Shown: positions 23,280-26,034 of the stretch, in pieces
Layout: each line of letters begins with the position of its first letter
Numbering within the stretch: position 1 is the stretch's first letter
DNA from: a virus
Strand: one strand, 5' to 3'
DNA length: 26,034 nt
IMG/VR virus record: IMGVR_UViG_3300044825_000246
Span: 1 to 26,034 of that record
Program-made: the position numbers and the translations under genes
Notes under the pieces: generated by a model
Databases searched by the model: none
The model's input: the letters and a program-made list of their open reading frames with translations, nothing else
Told to the model about the DNA's origin: nothing

Positions 23280-24310
23280 GCCTGTCTAAGCGGGTTTCTG
23301 AGGAGGGCTTGCAGCGGGAGGCGGAGATTGAGGACCTGAGGGGTGCTCTGGTCCGTGCTCAGAAGGATTTGCTGCGGGCTAAGGCTCGGACGGATCACCT
23401 CGTGGAGGCGGTCATAGAGGCCGCTAGGGACGCTGTTTTGGCTCACCCTCTCCAGATACCTAGGCCGGTAAAGGATGCGCGTAAGGGCCGTTCTGAGGCC
23501 GCCTTGTGGCATTTGACGGACTGGCAGGGGGCGAAGCGGACGACAACCTATGATTCTGAGGTCATGGTTCAGCGGGTGGACCGGTTTACTAGTAAAGCCG
23601 CCCGGATAACGGACATCCAGCGGAAAGACCACCCCGTCAAGGACTGCTGGATTCTCCTCGGCGGAGACATGATCGAAGGCTTGTTCAACTTCCCCACCCA
23701 GCCCTACGAGATCGATGCCACCCTGTTCGGCCAGTTCGTCAACGTCTCCAACCTCCTCGTCAAGACCGTCCTCACCGCTGCCAGCATCTACGAGAACGTC
23801 ACCGTCGTAGCAGAGTGGGGCAACCATGGCAGGCTGGGGTCGAAGAGGGCCGCTGTCCCCCGATCCGATAACGCTGACCGGATGACGTATGAGTTGGCCC
23901 GCCAAACCATACTAAGCAGCGGCGTGCAGAACGTGGTCTGGGAAGACTGCCCTGAGGACATTCAGCAGGTAGAAATCGGTAACTATCGGGCACTTGTCAT
24001 ACATGGGGACGAGATAGGGCGTAACGGGTACGCCTCCCCCACCACCATCGTGAACCACGTGAACCGCTGGCGGTCAGGGTCCTACCCATGGGCGTTCCGG
24101 GATGTCTATATTGGGCACTATCACACTCACTATCAACTATCGCTAGCGGACGGAGCGGGGGCTGTGTATGGGACAGGGAGCACAGAGTCGGACAACAGGT
24201 ACGCATCCGTCGGGCTGGCGTCAGCGGGCGTCCCATCACAGCGGCTTCACTTCATCGACCCAGAAGATGGTCGAGTCACCGCCCAGTATCAGGTGTGGCT
24301 CAATGATTGA
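23276..24310 (+). CDS. Calcineurin-like metallophosphoesterase
   Basis: This 344-residue protein starts at a GTG overlapping the previous stop by four bases (GTGA). The first 60 residues are a charged coiled-coil. The metallophosphoesterase core follows, with D82-W-Q84 as motif I, GGD131 as motif II, GNH184 as motif III, HGD245, and GHYH283 at the C-terminal metal site. This fold includes SbcD/Mre11 nucleases and phosphatases; many phages carry one as a presumed DNA-processing nuclease. Motif I has Gln where most families have His. Codons at 23627-23809 are mostly C-ending, unlike the rest of the gene. Substrate is not known. Confidence 0.8.
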   Translation: MSLSKRVSEEGLQREAEIEDLRGALVRAQKDLLRAKARTDHLVEAVIEAARDAVLAHPLQIPRPVKDARKGRSEAALWHLTDWQGAKRTTTYDSEVMVQRVDRFTSKAARITDIQRKDHPVKDCWILLGGDMIEGLFNFPTQPYEIDATLFGQFVNVSNLLVKTVLTAASIYENVTVVAEWGNHGRLGSKRAAVPRSDNADRMTYELARQTILSSGVQNVVWEDCPEDIQQVEIGNYRALVIHGDEIGRNGYASPTTIVNHVNRWRSGSYPWAFRDVYIGHYHTHYQLSLADGAGAVYGTGSTESDNRYASVGLASAGVPSQRLHFIDPEDGRVTAQYQVWLND

Positions 24311-24572
24311 CCCGACCGTCGCTGTCGACGCTATTCGTCTCGTTGATGAGGACCGGCACGATCAGTACGGTTCCTACCAAGAAAACCTGTCACGCATAGC
24401 GGGGATGTGGGGAAACTACCTTAACGTGCCGGTTTCAGCGGAAGACGTAGCGCTGATGATGGTGCTGGTGAAGATCAGCCGCTCAAAGGCTGGGTACTCA
24501 CGGGACAACGCGGTGGATGGTGTGGCGTACTTCCTGATCCACGACAGCATGGCGAGGTATGGAGATGGCTAG
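24303..24572 (+). CDS. DUF6378-like phage protein
   Basis: This 89-residue protein starts at an ATG overlapping the preceding stop by eight bases. It carries a run resembling the DUF6378 family: EDRHDQYGSYQENLSRIAGM, then VSAEDVALMMVLVKISR and DNAVDGVAYFLIHD. The family is widespread in phages of diverse bacteria, with no established activity. Conserved acidic residues and the all-helical look recall MazG-like nucleotide hydrolase helices, but I cannot confirm that link from sequence alone. An upstream in-frame start at 24168 lies inside the previous gene and is rejected. Confidence 0.7.
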   Translation: MIDPTVAVDAIRLVDEDRHDQYGSYQENLSRIAGMWGNYLNVPVSAEDVALMMVLVKISRSKAGYSRDNAVDGVAYFLIHDSMARYGDG

Positions 24573-24771
24573 GAGCGTAGCGTCGAAGGACATGGTGGTG
24601 CGCGTCCAGTATGGGGATTTGAAGACGGAGATCATTGTCGAGAATCAGGGTTGGAATCCTGACGTGGCGGACGATGTGATTTCTCGTATCAAGGCTCTGT
24701 GGCGGGACTCGCTGGATTCCATGGTTCAGACGGGGGCGTGGAACATGGTCGACGTCGACGAAGATGAGTGA
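24565..24771 (+). CDS. Small hypothetical protein
   Basis: This 68-residue protein is read from the ATG at 24565, which has AGG at a suitable distance. An in-frame ATG at 24559 adds two residues. It overlaps the DUF6378-like gene and the following gene by eight bases each. The first half is beta-like (DMVVRVQYGDLKTEIIVENQ), followed by a helix (DDVISRIKALWRDSLDSMV) and an acidic end. It has no membrane segment or known motif. Function unknown. Confidence 0.55.
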   Translation: MARSVASKDMVVRVQYGDLKTEIIVENQGWNPDVADDVISRIKALWRDSLDSMVQTGAWNMVDVDEDE

Positions 24772-25372
24772 CCACTTCTACCATGTTTACGCTGGCGGGG
24801 GTTGGGAAGAGCCTGTAGCGGAGCACGTGGAGGCTCTGCACCGGTCAGGGCTTGTCTCCTACTTTGACAATATTTATGTCGGCTACGTCGGCCCTATAGA
24901 TCGTATTGCTGCCGCCGAGAAGGAGATCATGGCGGCGCTACCAGCGGTCACGGTTACGCGGACTGGTACTGGGTGGGAGCAGGAGACGATGAGCCTTATC
25001 CCGCACTATCTCAGTAGCGGCCCAGTCCTGTACGCGCACACGAAAGGCTCTAGCGACCCGTCCCCCATTAATAAGGCGTGGCGTCGGTCGATGACATTGG
25101 AGTGCGTCATCCGCTGGGAGCGGGCCGTTGAAGCGTTACATGAATGGGATATCGCCGGGTGTCACTGGCTGATGGCGGACGATTTGAAATGGTTTTTTGG
25201 TGGAACATTCTGGTGGGCGAACAGTGACTACCTGAGGACTCTGCCCCCGGTCAGCGTGGAGAACAGGTGGCAGGCTGAACACTGGGTAGGGTTGAACCCT
25301 CAGGTGCGGGCGTTTGACTTGAAGCCGGGGCACCCCGGTGATATCCCTCTGGACACGGATTGGCGGCTATGA
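24764..25372 (+). CDS. Probable glycosyltransferase (HTKG/FWW family)
   Basis: This 202-residue protein has an ATG overlapping the previous stop by eight bases. Motifs in order: VYAGGGWEEPV near the start, FDNIYVGYVG, LYAHTKGSS at about 89-97, WRRSM, and FFGGTFWWANSDYL at 144-157 followed by R168 and E172-x-W174. I recognise this set, particularly YxHTKG and the GxFWWA block, from a family of short glycosyltransferase-like proteins in bacterial surface-polysaccharide loci and some phages. It is likely a sugar transferase acting on a cell-surface or virion glycan. Substrate cannot be told. It sits beside a methyltransferase, supporting a joint role in glycan decoration. Confidence 0.6.
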   Translation: MSDHFYHVYAGGGWEEPVAEHVEALHRSGLVSYFDNIYVGYVGPIDRIAAAEKEIMAALPAVTVTRTGTGWEQETMSLIPHYLSSGPVLYAHTKGSSDPSPINKAWRRSMTLECVIRWERAVEALHEWDIAGCHWLMADDLKWFFGGTFWWANSDYLRTLPPVSVENRWQAEHWVGLNPQVRAFDLKPGHPGDIPLDTDWRL

Positions 25373-25902
25373 GCAGGCTCACTGATATTTACGCTAACTA
25401 CTCCGCTCCCGGTGGGTGGGGCGATAAGGGCACGGCGCACAACTACCTACCAACGTATGAGAAGTACATGACCCGTACTGATGGTGTGACGGTGCTGGAG
25501 ATCGGTGTGATGCGCGGGCACTCAATCAAGATGTGGAATGAGTTCTTCACGAATAGCCGGATTATCGGTATTGATATCACGCTGGTGAATGTGGAGTTCC
25601 ACTTGGAGAACGTGTTCAAGTGTGATGGGACTAGCGCCGCTCAGGTCGATGCGCTGATGCCGGGTTTGACGTTTGACTATGTGATTGATGACGGGTCACA
25701 TTTCGTGACCGACCAGTTGGCTTCACTGGACGTGTTCTTACCTCGCATGAACCCGGGCGGCGTGTACTTCATTGAGGATATTGCTGGGGACGAGCCGCTG
25801 GCGTTGCTGGAGCAGCGACTGGAGGGCTGTGACTACATTGTAGTTGATGGTCGTGGTGAGGGCAGGCCGATGGATGAGATCATGCTGGTTGTGCGTTGCT
25901 GA
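25369..25902 (+). CDS. Class I SAM-dependent methyltransferase
   Basis: This 177-residue protein starts at an ATG overlapping the preceding stop (ATGA); a TTG at 25360 would add three residues and is less likely. It has the Rossmann motif VLEIGVMRGHS (E44 and the glycines bind S-adenosylmethionine), the acidic end of strand 2 (GIDI, D69), and FDYVIDDGSH at 102-111 followed by NPGGVYFIEDI (E136, D137). The DDGSH and IED acidic residues match metal-dependent sugar O-methyltransferases of the macrocin/mycinamicin type and related proteins. Coupling to the glycosyltransferase-like gene suggests methylation of a sugar. The 3' end overlaps a convergent gene by 23 bases. Confidence 0.7.
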   Translation: MSRLTDIYANYSAPGGWGDKGTAHNYLPTYEKYMTRTDGVTVLEIGVMRGHSIKMWNEFFTNSRIIGIDITLVNVEFHLENVFKCDGTSAAQVDALMPGLTFDYVIDDGSHFVTDQLASLDVFLPRMNPGGVYFIEDIAGDEPLALLEQRLEGCDYIVVDGRGEGRPMDEIMLVVRC

Positions 25903-26032
25903 ACACTTCCTGCCAGTCGTCTGCTCGGGCTTCAATCGACCAGTCTTTAGCGACAATGCTGTGGTTCCGTGCTGCTTCTTGCTTGCGGGTCTTGTAGTCC
26001 AGTAGTGTTTCGATGTGCGATACCCATTCGGT
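25880..26032 (-). CDS. C-terminus of a minus-strand gene, possible glycosyltransferase (partial)
   Basis: Reading the reverse strand inward from the window edge gives 50 open codons ending in TGA at 25882-25880. The peptide includes WVSHIETLLDYKTRKQEAAR and NHSIVAKDWSIEARADDWQE, with alternating helices and Trp residues resembling the C-terminal helices of group 1 (GT-B) glycosyltransferases. This fits the neighbouring sugar and methyl transferase genes, but only the end is visible. It is the only gene I can support on the minus strand and is convergent with the methyltransferase. No terminator hairpin is evident between them. Confidence 0.55.
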   Translation of the reverse strand, partial: TEWVSHIETLLDYKTRKQEAARNHSIVAKDWSIEARADDWQEVFSNAQPA

Positions 26033-26034
26033 GC

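Noticed and set aside
23180-23905. Antisense open frame of 241 codons opposite the metallophosphoesterase
   Set aside because: The + strand frame carries all metallophosphoesterase motifs; the antisense product shows no recognisable pattern.

Overview
This window is the virion-structure, lysis and early right-hand part of a tailed double-stranded DNA phage (or prophage) genome. Almost every gene lies on the + strand, packed end to end with 1-, 4- or 8-base stop/start overlaps. The major capsid protein looks like the N4-gp56 family. There is no tape-measure-like gene or tail-assembly chaperone pair between capsid and tail genes, and a very large protein (2032 aa) sits between portal and scaffold. 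This layout suggests a short-tailed (podovirus-like) virion. The peptidoglycan amidase, small holin-like membrane proteins, moderately GC-rich DNA and several small proteins resembling those of actinobacteriophages suggest a Gram-positive, probably actinobacterial, host. No terminase, polymerase, integrase or tRNA gene is visible here.

Layout. 1-1394: the C-terminal part of the portal gene and two small downstream genes. 1384-10226: a giant virion protein and three medium-sized proteins of unknown function, plausibly internal or ejected proteins. 10227-10452: the only substantial intergenic gap, with a promoter-like element and a run of hairpins. 10453-11979: scaffold and major capsid protein, closed by a strong GC-rich hairpin. 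12046-14089: six consecutive small genes, five encoding strongly basic proteins, including members I recognise as the DUF6321 and DUF5872 families. 14086-18540: a small unknown, a collagen-like fibre protein, a probable adaptor and a large tail-tube/nozzle candidate. 18537-21951: a series of fibre and adhesin genes ending in a duplicated glycine-rich adhesin. 21960-23003: the lysis cassette (two small membrane proteins and an amidase), bracketed by two identical 12-bp palindromes. 23043-24771: a Cys/His HTH-like protein, a metallophosphoesterase, a DUF6378 protein and a small unknown. 24764-end: a probable glycosyltransferase, a class I methyltransferase and, on the opposite strand, the C-terminus of another possible glycosyltransferase.

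The portal, scaffold and capsid proteins would build the head. The giant protein and its neighbours could be packaged inside it and released during infection. The adaptor, nozzle and adhesins would form the short tail and host-recognition apparatus. The holin-like proteins and amidase would end the cycle. The sugar/methyl-transfer genes at the right end could modify either the virion or host-surface glycans. The most unusual items are the hairpin-rich leader before the scaffold/capsid genes, the palindrome pair around the lysis cassette, the basic-protein block, and the unassigned giant virion protein.
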